A DNA stretch of 62,992 bases from CALXOD01 sp964402715 (lineage in GTDB: Bacteria > Verrucomicrobiota > Lentisphaeria > Victivallales > Victivallaceae). Where the stretch lies: positions 1 through 62,992 of the forward strand of contig CAYODJ010000013.1 in assembly GCA_964402715.1 (NCBI GenBank). The letters run 5' to 3'. The position numbers and the translations under genes were made by a program. Under the pieces are notes generated by a model. It was not told where the DNA came from, did not search any database, and was given only the letters and a program-made list of their open reading frames with translations. Of this stretch, positions 26,320 to 33,974 are shown piece after piece. The first letter of the stretch is position 1; each line of letters begins with the position of its first letter.

Positions 26320-27438
26320 TCACTTCAGAAAATCCGCAATGGCGCCGACCACTTCCTCCCGCTGAGCATGAGTGGATTCCGGATAGATCGGCAGCGCCAG
26401 GATTTCGCCGGAAACACGTTCGCTGACCGGATAATCACCCGGTTTGCCGCCCAGATGAAGGAAACAATCCTGCAGATGCAGCGACAGCGGGTAATAGACG
26501 TTGCAGCCGATCTTCCTTTCGTTCAGATATGCGCGCAGCGCGTCCCGCTTGCCGTCGGCCACCAGGATGGAGAACTGGTTGTAGATGTGGCGCGAGCAGT
26601 AGCCGGCGGTCCAGGGCAGCGTGATCCCCCGGACGCCGGCGTCCGCGAAGAGCCTCTGATAGTCGAGCGCGTTGCGCTGCCGCGCCTCGCTCCACCCGTC
26701 CAGGTAACGCAGTTTGACCGACAGCACGGCCGCCTGAAGCGCGTCGAGACGGAAGTTGCCGCCGACATACCGGTGAATGTAATTGTCGCACTGTCCGTGA
26801 TTGCGGAAAATCTTCAGCAGCTTGGCCTTTTCCGGATCGCGGATCGTCACGATCCCGCCGTCTCCGAAACATCCCAGATTCTTACTCGGAAAGAATGAGA
26901 ACGCGCCGTAGTCGCCGATGGAGCCGACCCTGCGGCCGCGGTATTCGGAACCGATGGCCTGACAGGCGTCCTCTATGACCGCAAGACGGCGCCGACGCGC
27001 TATGTCCATGATCGGATCCATGTCGGCGCACTGCCCGAAGAGATGCACCGGAATGACGGCCTTGGTTCTGGCTGTGACTTTTTCCTCTATCTTCGCGGGG
27101 TCGATGTTGAATGTCCGAGGATCGATGTCCGCGAACACGGGTCTGGCTCCGACCCTGGCGATGGCTCCGACCGTGGCGAAGAAAGTGAACGGCGTCGTTA
27201 TGACCTCGTCGCCGGCGCCGACGCCCTCCACCATGAGAGCGACCAGAAGCGCGTCCGAACCGGAGGTGACCCCGCAGGCGTAGGGCGTGCCGCAGTAGGC
27301 GGCGATTTCACTCTCCAGTTTTTCGACCTTCGCGCCGAGTATGAAACGCTGGCTTTCGCAGACTTCCGCGACCGCCTCCAAAATTTCCGGCTTTATGGCG
27401 TGATACTGCCCGACCAGATCCAACAGCGGGACTGACAT
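26320..27438 (-). CDS. DegT/DnrJ/EryC1/StrS-family sugar aminotransferase
   Basis: 372 aa PLP enzyme. 'VTSGSDALLVALMVEGVG' binds the cofactor phosphate. 'VIEDACQAIGSEYRG' carries the Asp and 'AFSFFPSKNLGCFGDGG' the Schiff-base Lys. Relatives (WbpE, GnnB, FdtB types) transaminate nucleotide keto-sugars for LPS or O-antigen. AGGAGG lies 7 bases before the ATG at 27438, which decides the start over 27501. It is the first gene of an operon with the MsbA-like exporter. A GnnB-like role in lipid A diamino sugar is possible but the oxidoreductase partner is not adjacent. Confidence 0.87.
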   Translation of the reverse strand: MSVPLLDLVGQYHAIKPEILEAVAEVCESQRFILGAKVEKLESEIAAYCGTPYACGVTSGSDALLVALMVEGVGAGDEVITTPFTFFATVGAIARVGARPVFADIDPRTFNIDPAKIEEKVTARTKAVIPVHLFGQCADMDPIMDIARRRRLAVIEDACQAIGSEYRGRRVGSIGDYGAFSFFPSKNLGCFGDGGIVTIRDPEKAKLLKIFRNHGQCDNYIHRYVGGNFRLDALQAAVLSVKLRYLDGWSEARQRNALDYQRLFADAGVRGITLPWTAGYCSRHIYNQFSILVADGKRDALRAYLNERKIGCNVYYPLSLHLQDCFLHLGGKPGDYPVSERVSGEILALPIYPESTHAQREEVVGAIADFLK

Positions 27439-27533
27439 GGAAAATCCTCCTGAAAAATAAGAGAACACGTCCGTCACTGCGGCATGTTCCTCGACAGACA
27501 TGCCGCGGCGGAACGTCGCCGCGACATCCCGGT

Positions 27534-27562
27534 AATATACCCCTGAAATCCGCCGCTGTCAT
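27534..27562 (-). promoter_or_regulatory. Promoter of the aminotransferase/MsbA operon
   Basis: On the minus strand ATGACA (27562-27557), 17 bp, TATATT (27539-27534), about 95 bases before the ATG at 27438. It ends 35 bp from the left end of the 500-bp element. Confidence 0.55.
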
Positions 27563-27586
27563 CCAACCCCTTCCGTTTTTTGCCTT

Positions 27587-27597
27587 AAATTTTATTG
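27587..27597 (+). repeat. Left flanking direct repeat of the 500-bp element
   Basis: AAATTTTATTG directly abuts the element's left end. Its partner is at 28098-28108 (10 of 11 bases). Confidence 0.55.
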
Positions 27598-27711
27598 AAG
27601 TCGTTTGAAAAAGTAAACGCCACTTTTTCTCAGTAGTACGATCTTTTACTCTTACAAAGTAGGGGGAGGCATTTAGTCTTACTACGTGGTATATTCTACA
27701 ACCCATATGCT

Positions 27712-27731
27712 CCCCCCTCCCGGGAGGGGGG
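27712..27731. repeat. Perfect 20-bp palindrome inside the element
   Basis: CCCCCCTCCC followed by its exact complement GGGAGGGGGG. It sits between two GGC(A/G)TTTAG motif copies (27668 and 27730) and stands out in an AT-rich stretch. Confidence 0.8.
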
Positions 27732-28013
27732 CGTTTAGCTTTATAAACAAAAGCACTGTCATCCCACAGGATTGAAGAACAGCCTTTTTTCATCACTACA
27801 TTGAGCTTACTTCTCTGATTTTTTCAGAATACCCTTTTCCGATTTTTTCTTTCATTGAGTCTGTTTATTCCTGAGCAAATCCCGGCAGGAATGCCTGTTC
27901 CGGAGCCGCTCTTCATACGGACAGGGTCGAATGCTGTCCCGCAGCATCGCAGGATGCTTCCGCTATTTAGATGTTGATGTGCTCATCCCATGGGACGGTT
28001 GTGAATAAAAAGC

Positions 28014-28054
28014 TAGTTTTGTAAAACTAAACGCTATTCTTTTGAGCGTTTTTT
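28014..28054 (+). terminator. Terminator-like tandem hairpins at the element's right end
   Basis: TAGTTTT / AAAACTA (28014-28029) is followed by AAACGCT / AGCGTTT (28029-28051, 9-nt loop) running into a T run ending at 28054. This would end any transcript made inside the element before it reaches the methyltransferase gene. Confidence 0.45.
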
Positions 28055-28097
28055 GCGTTTTGTCTTACAAAGTGGCGTTTACTTTTTCGATTCACTT

Positions 28098-28108
28098 AAA
28101 TTTTGTTG
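28098..28108 (+). repeat. Right flanking direct repeat of the 500-bp element
   Basis: AAATTTTGTTG directly after the element. Its last three bases (TTG) start the -35 box of the downstream methyltransferase promoter. Confidence 0.55.
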
Positions 28109-28134
28109 CCTCATCCCGATTCCGTGCGTATATT
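28106..28134 (+). promoter_or_regulatory. Promoter of the RlmD-like methyltransferase
   Basis: TTGCCT (28106-28111), 17 bp, TATATT (28129-28134). It starts within the flanking direct repeat, so the element inserted right at the upstream edge of this promoter without destroying it. Confidence 0.55.
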
Positions 28135-28185
28135 AACCGGCGTGGTTCATCCCCGTCCGCCAAACAAAAGAGGCCTCTGAAACTC

Positions 28186-29385
28186 ATGATTCCGGGGGAC
28201 ATCGTACGCGTTGAGATTGAAAAATGCATTTTCGGCGGCGACGGTCTCGCCCGCGTCGACGGACAGGTGATATTCGTCCCGGGCGCACTGCCCGGGGAGG
28301 TTCTGACGGCGAGAATCGGCGAATGCCGGAAAAATTTCTGCCGCGCTCAGGTTCTCGAGCATATAGAGGACTCGCCGTTCCGCACGGAGCCGGCGTGCCC
28401 GGTGTCGGGGGCATGCGGCGGGTGCGCATACCATCACGTCGGATACGATTACGAGACGGAGCTCAAGCAGGGTCAGCTGCTGGATTTCCTGCGCGCGGCG
28501 GGGATTGCGCCCGAGGAGCCGCCGGCCGCGCCGGCCGCGCCGCCGCCGGAACTCGGATATCGGAACAAGCTGACTCTGCACGTCCGGCGGGACGGAAACG
28601 AGACCAGGATCGGGTACATCGCTCCGGATCGGCGGTCGGTCCTGCGGATCGAGACGTGTCCGCTCGCGCACGGGGACATCAACGCCGAACTGCGTCGCCA
28701 TCTGCATGATCCGTCTTTCGGACATACCCTGCACGACCGCATGACTCTGACATATCGCCGGACGGTCCGCGACGGAGTGAAATTCTGGAGAAACCGCGCG
28801 CCGCAGAAAGCCAGCTGGCTGCGGGAGGAGACGTCCGTCGGAACGTTGTCGGTGCCGTGGGACGGATTTTTCCAGGTGAACATCGGAGGAGCCGAGGCGC
28901 TGATTTCGGAGTTCCGCAGCCTTGTCGGGAGGATTCGTCCCGACCGGGTCCTTGACCTGTACTGCGGGGTCGGCCTGTTCTCGGCGGTCGCGGCGGATCG
29001 CGGCGTGCCGTCGATAGCGGGAGCGGAGATGAACGGGGACGCCGTGGCGTGCGCCGGATACAACCTGGCGCGTCTGGGACGACCGGACGCGGTGTTTCAG
29101 CAGGGCGACGCCGCCGACTTTCTGTCCCGGCTCATGCCGGGAACCGGATGCCGCGACCTTGCGATAGCGGACCCGCCCAGAACGGGAATGACCGCGAGAC
29201 TGCTGAACATCCTGTCGACCGGCGGATTGAAACATCTCGCGTACGTCTCCTGTCATCCGGCGACCTGGAGCAGAGACGTGACGGATCTGACGCGCCGCGG
29301 CTGGCGACTGATCCGCGTGAGCATGATCAACCAATTCGCGCGAACCGCTCATTTTGAAGTGTTCAGCTACCTTGACAGAGGATAG
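28186..29385 (+). CDS. RNA uracil-C5 methyltransferase, RlmD/TrmA family
   Basis: 399 aa. An N-terminal TRAM domain ('GDIVRVEIEKCIFGGDGLAR') is followed by a likely Fe-S site, 'CPVSGACGGC' (Cys-x5-Cys-x2-Cys), and a further Cys in 'IETCPLAHG'. The SAM fold has 'VLDLYCGVGLFSAVAA' and 'IADPPRTGM', and the catalytic Cys is in 'LAYVSCHPATWSRD'. It is expected to make m5U in 23S rRNA or tRNA. The start at 28186 has AGAGG upstream. The open frame reaches back to 28042 into the 500-bp element but that part is not coding-like. Confidence 0.88.
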   Translation: MIPGDIVRVEIEKCIFGGDGLARVDGQVIFVPGALPGEVLTARIGECRKNFCRAQVLEHIEDSPFRTEPACPVSGACGGCAYHHVGYDYETELKQGQLLDFLRAAGIAPEEPPAAPAAPPPELGYRNKLTLHVRRDGNETRIGYIAPDRRSVLRIETCPLAHGDINAELRRHLHDPSFGHTLHDRMTLTYRRTVRDGVKFWRNRAPQKASWLREETSVGTLSVPWDGFFQVNIGGAEALISEFRSLVGRIRPDRVLDLYCGVGLFSAVAADRGVPSIAGAEMNGDAVACAGYNLARLGRPDAVFQQGDAADFLSRLMPGTGCRDLAIADPPRTGMTARLLNILSTGGLKHLAYVSCHPATWSRDVTDLTRRGWRLIRVSMINQFARTAHFEVFSYLDRG

Positions 29386-29524
29386 ACGCCGCCGATGACG
29401 AACGCCGAACCGAACACCGGCGACGCGGCGGAATATGTGAACCGACACGGACGCCGAGGAAGGCGCGGCTGAACCCAACGGGGAAGCCGCCGCCGCGTCC
29501 GTGATTTTCTGGAGACATTCGAAA

Positions 29525-30829
29525 ATGATGCTGAGGCGATGGAAGAAGTATCTGTACGACGGCTCCTCCGAGTACAGCCAGATGAGTTTCCTGGGCAGAT
29601 TCGTCCGCGTGCTGGTTCTGAGCGCGGAGCTGTTCAGACACGGCGGACATGCCCGCCAGGCGACCGTGCTCACCTACTACACGCTGTTTTCGCTTGTGCC
29701 GCTTGCGGCGCTGCTTTTCGGCATCGCCAAGGGATTCGCGCTGGAAGAGCGCCTGATGTCGTTCTTCAACACGCGCTTCGCCGCGCACCAGGAGACGCTT
29801 TCATGGATTTACCGCTTCGCCGAAACCACTCTTCAGGAGGCGCGCGGCGGGGTCGTGGCCGGCGTCGGCGTGATTTTCCTGTTCGGAACCGTGATCACGC
29901 TGGCGTCCGGCATCGAGGACGCCTTCAACACGATCTGGCACCTGCCGCAACGGCGCAATCTTCTGCGCAGGGTAAGCGACTATCTGGCCATTCTTCTGGT
30001 GACTCCGATTGTCATCATAATCGCCGGAAGCACCACGGTGGTCACGAGAACGTTGCTGCACGCTCTGGCGAAACAGAACCCAGCCTTGTTCTGGAAAGGA
30101 CTGCCGCTGCTGGTGACCGGATTCGAACTGATACCGCTTCTCATGGCCTGCCTGCTGTTCGGACTGATCTACTTCTTCGTGCCCAACACGCGCGTGAGGC
30201 TCAGTTCATCGGCCTCCGCGGCATTTGTCGCCGGCACCATGTTCCAGGCGCTTCAGTGCATGCTGATTTACCTGCAGGTGGCTCTGGCGCGCTACAACAC
30301 GATTTACGGAAGCTTCGCCGCCGTGCCGTTGCTGCTGCTGTTTCTGCAATGGTCGTGGAAAATAATTCTGTTCGGGGCGGAGTTCGCTTTCGTACACCAG
30401 AACATCGCCGCCGGTCATTTTGCAGGAGCTCAAACCGAACTGAGCTCACGGACGCGCCGTCTGCATCTTCTGACGATCGCCGGCAGGGTGATTCGACAGT
30501 ACGATTCAAAGAAAGGCGGATTGTCCGAGTCCGCCGCAACGGACGGACTGCGGATCACGCGGCTTCAGGCCCGGGAGTATCTGACGCAGCTGCGGAATGC
30601 CGGCGTGCTGCTGCGCGTGGCGGACGCGGCCGGCGCGGAATCATTCGTCCCCGCCATGCCGGCGGCGAATCTGACGATAATGCAGGTCTGGAAAATGCTG
30701 GACGAGAGCGGCGAGAACCGGCAGGCCGCGGACGACGCGGCCGTAAACTCCGGAATAGCCGACGCCTGCGGACGTCTGGAATCAGCCGCGGCCGCCGACG
30801 CGTCCAACCGGCCGCTCGGTGATTTCTGA
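29525..30829 (+). CDS. YihY/BrkB-family inner-membrane protein
   Basis: 434 aa with about six membrane helices. 'ATVLTYYTLFSLVPLAALLFGIA' near residue 45, 'ASGIEDAFNTIW' and 'RYNTIYGSFAAVPLLLLFLQWSW' are the signatures of the YihY/BrkB (formerly RNase BN) family, whose function is still unclear. A soluble C-terminal tail of about 130 residues resembles a winged helix. The ATG at 29525 has GGAGA 9 bases upstream; the in-frame GTG at 29501 is less well placed. It follows the methyltransferase by about 140 bp. Confidence 0.9.
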   Translation: MMLRRWKKYLYDGSSEYSQMSFLGRFVRVLVLSAELFRHGGHARQATVLTYYTLFSLVPLAALLFGIAKGFALEERLMSFFNTRFAAHQETLSWIYRFAETTLQEARGGVVAGVGVIFLFGTVITLASGIEDAFNTIWHLPQRRNLLRRVSDYLAILLVTPIVIIIAGSTTVVTRTLLHALAKQNPALFWKGLPLLVTGFELIPLLMACLLFGLIYFFVPNTRVRLSSSASAAFVAGTMFQALQCMLIYLQVALARYNTIYGSFAAVPLLLLFLQWSWKIILFGAEFAFVHQNIAAGHFAGAQTELSSRTRRLHLLTIAGRVIRQYDSKKGGLSESAATDGLRITRLQAREYLTQLRNAGVLLRVADAAGAESFVPAMPAANLTIMQVWKMLDESGENRQAADDAAVNSGIADACGRLESAAAADASNRPLGDF

Positions 30830-30873
30830 GAGGAGAATCCGCCGCCGCGCGGCGGGCCACGCGCCCCGCACCG

Positions 30874-31722
30874 TCAGCGGCGGAGCATGCTCACGGAAAC
30901 CCCCGCCGGCAGTTCCCGCCCGTCCGTCTCGGGAATGCTCATCTCGCCGGAAATCAGCTCTCCCCCGCCCCCGAAGATCTGACGCAGCAGCCGTTCCAGC
31001 ATGAGCACGGAAAAACCGGGGGTGTGACAGCTCAATGTCACGCAGTGCGGTTGAGACGAATCAATCAGCTCCCTGCATAAATGCAGCAGCTCCGGCAGAT
31101 CGCGCTCGATTTTCCACACCTGCCCGCTGCTTCCGCGTCCGAACGTAGGCGGATCCATGGCGATCAGACGATAACGTCTGCCCCTGCGGATCTCGCGCCG
31201 GCAGAAACGCATGACGTCGTCGGCGATCCACCGGATCGTCCCCTGCAAACCCGCGTTCAACGCCAGGTTCTGCCTCCCCCACTCCAGCATGCCGCAGGCG
31301 GCGTCAAGATGGCAGACGGCGGCGCCCCCTGCCGCCATGGCCATCGAGCCCGCTCCGGAGTAGGCGAAGAGATTCAGCGCCGCCGCGCCGTTTCCGAATC
31401 GTCGGAGCGTCTCCGAGAAGAAGTTCCAGTTGCGGAACTGTTCCGCGAAAAACCCGAGATGTCCGAATCCGGTCGGCTTTACACGCAGATTGAGACCGCC
31501 CCAGGTCACGGCCCATGATTCCGGCACCGGACGCCGCCACACCCAATGACCGTCTCCGCCGCCGTCGCGTTCGTACAGTCCGTCCGCCGCGTCCCATTCC
31601 GCTCGGGAAAGCGAGGGCCGCCAGACGGCGCTCATCGCGGGCCGCACCAGCCGCCACGGTCCCACCTGCTCAAGCTTCCGCCCCTCGCCGCTGTCAAGCA
31701 GCTGATATCGCGAACCGGTCAC
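30874..31722 (-). CDS. Class I SAM-dependent methyltransferase, RlmI/RlmK-like
   Basis: 282 aa. 'LNLFAYSGAGSMAMAAGGAAVCHLD' spans the SAM-binding motif I region, and 'LIAMDPPTFGRGSSGQVWKIE' carries the DPPxF motif of 23S rRNA m5C methyltransferases of the RlmI/RlmK type. No N-terminal PUA domain is present, so it is a short relative. The start is GTG at 31722, supported by GGAGG 8 bases upstream. A much longer open frame to 32151 is an antisense-like read through nagA and is rejected. It follows nagA by 56 bp on the same strand. Confidence 0.82.
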   Translation of the reverse strand: MTGSRYQLLDSGEGRKLEQVGPWRLVRPAMSAVWRPSLSRAEWDAADGLYERDGGGDGHWVWRRPVPESWAVTWGGLNLRVKPTGFGHLGFFAEQFRNWNFFSETLRRFGNGAAALNLFAYSGAGSMAMAAGGAAVCHLDAACGMLEWGRQNLALNAGLQGTIRWIADDVMRFCRREIRRGRRYRLIAMDPPTFGRGSSGQVWKIERDLPELLHLCRELIDSSQPHCVTLSCHTPGFSVLMLERLLRQIFGGGGELISGEMSIPETDGRELPAGVSVSMLRR

Positions 31723-31778
31723 GTTCCGTTCCTCCCCGCCGCGGACACCGCGGCCGCGCTGATCCGCGCCGCCGTTCT

Positions 31779-32954
31779 TCAACATCGGTAGACGATTTGT
31801 CCGCTGCACACGGTCATCAGCGGACGGTTGGTGCGGCACTCGAAAATCGCCAGATCCGCGCGCTTGTTCGGAATGAGCACGCCGCGGTCCGACAATCCGA
31901 TCGCCTCCGCCGGATTGCGCGTGACTGCGGCGGCCGCCTGGATTTCCGGCAGATGCCCGCTGCTCATCAGGCTGTGCCATCCGGTGTCCAGCATGGTCGT
32001 CGTGCCCGCCAACGCGCGCTGAGCCGTCTGGGAGAAACCGTTCTCCACCATGATTGCGGACGGTCCGATCCTGTACTCGCCGTTGGGCATGCCGGCCGCC
32101 ATCGTGCAGTCGCTGATGCCGACAATCTGATTGGCGGGTTTGCAGCGGCACGCCAGATCAACCATGCGGGGGTGCACATGACGGCCGTCGATGATCATCT
32201 CGACCGTCACGCGGTTGTCGGTCAGGGCGATGTTGGGCAGACTCATGTCGCGCTGGTGCAGCGGCGGCATTCCGTTGAACAGATGCGTGCAGTGACTGGC
32301 CCCCGCGTCTATCGCCTGCAGCGTCTCGATGTCGTCGGCAGCGCTGTGCCCCATGGACGGCTTCACGCCCGACGCGACCAGAAACTCCACCAGACTCACC
32401 GCGCCGTCCAATTCCGGGGCGAAAGTCATGAGTTTCACCTTGCCGCCGCCGGCGGCCACGAGCTCGCGGGCATACCCGAGATCGATGGGGGACAAAGCGT
32501 CCAGAGCCTGCGCGCCGCGCTTGCTCCGGCTGAGAAAAGGGCCCTCCAGATTGATGCCGGCCGCCGCGGCGCCCGGCAGCGGCCGATCCATCAGATCGGA
32601 AAGCCGCTGAAGATTTTCGAGCATGTCTTTGCGCCGATCCGCCACCACGGTGGGAACAAACGTCGTCACCCCCCGCTCCGCCAGCAGCCGGCTCATGTCC
32701 TCCAGGCTGCTCGGAGACCGGCCCGCCGACGAGCAGTCGAATCCGCCCGCGCCGTGAATATGAATGTCGATGAAGCCCGGCGTCAGATACGCGTCGGGAA
32801 ACTCGTGAACCTCGACCTGCGACTCCAGCGAGAATCCGGAGATGCCGCCCACCGCCAGGATGCGCTCGTTCTCGCACAACACTGCGGCGTGATTGATGCG
32901 CTTCTCCGGTGTCAGCAGATAATCCACCACGTACAGACGCCGAATCCGCTTCAT
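31779..32954 (-). CDS. nagA: N-acetylglucosamine-6-phosphate deacetylase
   Basis: 391 aa amidohydrolase that converts GlcNAc-6-phosphate to GlcN-6-phosphate for amino-sugar use or cell-wall recycling. Metal and active-site motifs are 'PGFIDIHIHGAGGFD', 'GINLEGPFLSRSKRGAQ', 'GHSAADDIETLQAI', 'HLFNGMPPLHQRD', 'IDGRHVHPRMV' and the catalytic Asp in 'VGISDCTMAAG'. GGAGG lies 4 bases before the ATG at 32954. The start overlaps the stop of the rRNA methyltransferase gene by 4 bases. No nagB is visible beside it. The same frame stays open to 35150 by chance, opposite waaG. Confidence 0.95.
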   Translation of the reverse strand: MKRIRRLYVVDYLLTPEKRINHAAVLCENERILAVGGISGFSLESQVEVHEFPDAYLTPGFIDIHIHGAGGFDCSSAGRSPSSLEDMSRLLAERGVTTFVPTVVADRRKDMLENLQRLSDLMDRPLPGAAAAGINLEGPFLSRSKRGAQALDALSPIDLGYARELVAAGGGKVKLMTFAPELDGAVSLVEFLVASGVKPSMGHSAADDIETLQAIDAGASHCTHLFNGMPPLHQRDMSLPNIALTDNRVTVEMIIDGRHVHPRMVDLACRCKPANQIVGISDCTMAAGMPNGEYRIGPSAIMVENGFSQTAQRALAGTTTMLDTGWHSLMSSGHLPEIQAAAAVTRNPAEAIGLSDRGVLIPNKRADLAIFECRTNRPLMTVCSGQIVYRC

Positions 32955-33790
32955 TTTTCCTCCACCTCCCTTTCCGCCGTCCTGCCGCGCCACCGGCGCT
33001 GACGCGCCGCCTCGTAGAGCAGAATCGTCGCGGCGGCGGCGACGTTCAGCGAGTCTATCCTGCCGAGCATCGGGATGCGCACCGGAATGTCCGACCGCTC
33101 CAGCCACAGCTTGCTCAGTCCGCATTGTTCGGTGCCCACCGCTATCGCCACCGGCCCGGTCATGTCCGCCTCGGTATAAATCAGCGAGGCGTGCGGCGTC
33201 GCGGCCAGAATCCGGATCCCGTTCGCCCGCAGCCATTCCCACGCCTCCGTCCCCGACGCCTCCGCGAAAGGCACCGCGAACAGAGCTCCGGTGCTGGCAC
33301 GTATCACGTTCGGATTGTATATGTCGGTGCATTTGTCGCAGACGACGAGACCGTCCGCTCCCGCCGCGTCGGCGCTGCGCAGAATCGAGCCGAGATTGCC
33401 GGGTTTCTCCACCGACTCCGCTATCAGATACAGTCCGTCCGGACGGAGCGGAATCCCCGCCAGCGCATGCCGTCGCATGCGCGCGATCGCGATCAGTCCC
33501 TCCGGCCGGTCGCGGTACGCCATCTTCGCCAGCAGATGGCCGGCGACCTCCACGACCCGCGCACCCGACGCCGCGAGCGCGTCGAGCAGACCGTACTCGT
33601 TGCAGCCCAGGAACCAGTCCGGCGAGAAGCAGCATGTGAGAATCTCCAGTCCGTACTCGCGGGCGCGGGAGATCTCGCGGTATCCCTCGAGCACGGTCAG
33701 CTGTTCCCGCTCGCGGTCGCGACGATTTCTCAGGCGCATCGCATGCTTTACGATTTCGTTGTGCGCACTGGTGATTTTCGGAAATTCCAT
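32951..33790 (-). CDS. TrmH/SpoU-family RNA 2'-O-methyltransferase
   Basis: 279 aa SPOUT enzyme. The N-terminal L30e-like substrate-binding domain leads into 'YLIAESVEKPGNLGSILRSADAAGADGLVV', then 'NPNVIRASTGALFAVPF', 'AIAVGTEQCGLSKLWLE' and 'VRIPMLGRIDSLNVAAAATILLYEA', the three SpoU motifs. It methylates a ribose in rRNA or tRNA. The start ATG 33790 follows GGGGAG; an in-frame start at 33859 overlaps the promoter -10 region and is rejected. It is the first gene of an operon with nagA (ATGA overlap). Confidence 0.9.
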   Translation of the reverse strand: MEFPKITSAHNEIVKHAMRLRNRRDREREQLTVLEGYREISRAREYGLEILTCCFSPDWFLGCNEYGLLDALAASGARVVEVAGHLLAKMAYRDRPEGLIAIARMRRHALAGIPLRPDGLYLIAESVEKPGNLGSILRSADAAGADGLVVCDKCTDIYNPNVIRASTGALFAVPFAEASGTEAWEWLRANGIRILAATPHASLIYTEADMTGPVAIAVGTEQCGLSKLWLERSDIPVRIPMLGRIDSLNVAAAATILLYEAARQRRWRGRTAEREVEEK

Positions 33791-33866
33791 GGAGGACTCC
33801 CCGCCTGTCCAAAAATCTCTGAAACGCCGACACGGCCGCCCGTCCGCCGCGCCGACCACAGGCGGT

Positions 33867-33895
33867 AAGATACCCTGAGTGGAGCATTTTTACAA
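33867..33895 (-). promoter_or_regulatory. Promoter of the trmH-like/nagA operon
   Basis: On the minus strand TTGTAA (33895-33890), 17 bp, TATCTT (33872-33867). Its -35 box lies 8 bp from that of the divergent waaG promoter. Confidence 0.5.
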
Positions 33896-33903
33896 GAATT
33901 TTC

Positions 33904-33932
33904 TTGCGGAAACCTCCGGACGACACTATATT
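33904..33932 (+). promoter_or_regulatory. Promoter of the waaG-like/waaP-like operon
   Basis: TTGCGG (33904-33909), 17 bp, TATATT (33927-33932), back to back with the trmH-like promoter. Confidence 0.55.
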
Positions 33933-33974
33933 CCACGAAACCTCAGTGGACGGCCGCACGGGATCGTGAACCGC

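Larger units (their letters stand above)
27598..28097. mobile_element. 500-bp MITE-like element with inverted ends, no ORF
   Basis: The ends are inverted repeats: GAAAAAGTAAACGCCACTTT at 27607-27626 is perfectly repeated in reverse at 28069-28088, inside a looser 29-bp repeat beginning AAGT. Immediately outside lie AAATTTTATTG (27587-27597) and AAATTTTGTTG (28098-28108), a 10/11 direct repeat like a target-site duplication. Composition is visibly AT-richer than the neighbours, and no convincing ORF lies inside. Several hairpins are present. One end recurs at 62938-62992. The GTAAACGCC start resembles IS66-type ends, but the family is unproven. Confidence 0.7.

Noticed and set aside
27820..27960. 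Group II intron domain V-like segment in the 500-bp element
   Set aside because: A GAGCCG...CATACGG stretch is reminiscent, but the expected 34-nt hairpin with GAAA loop and the AC bulge do not form.
27598..28097. Calling the element a degraded IS66 insertion sequence
   Set aside because: The GTAAACGCC start resembles IS66 ends, but there is no tnpA/B/C remnant and the flanking repeat is 11 bp and not 8.
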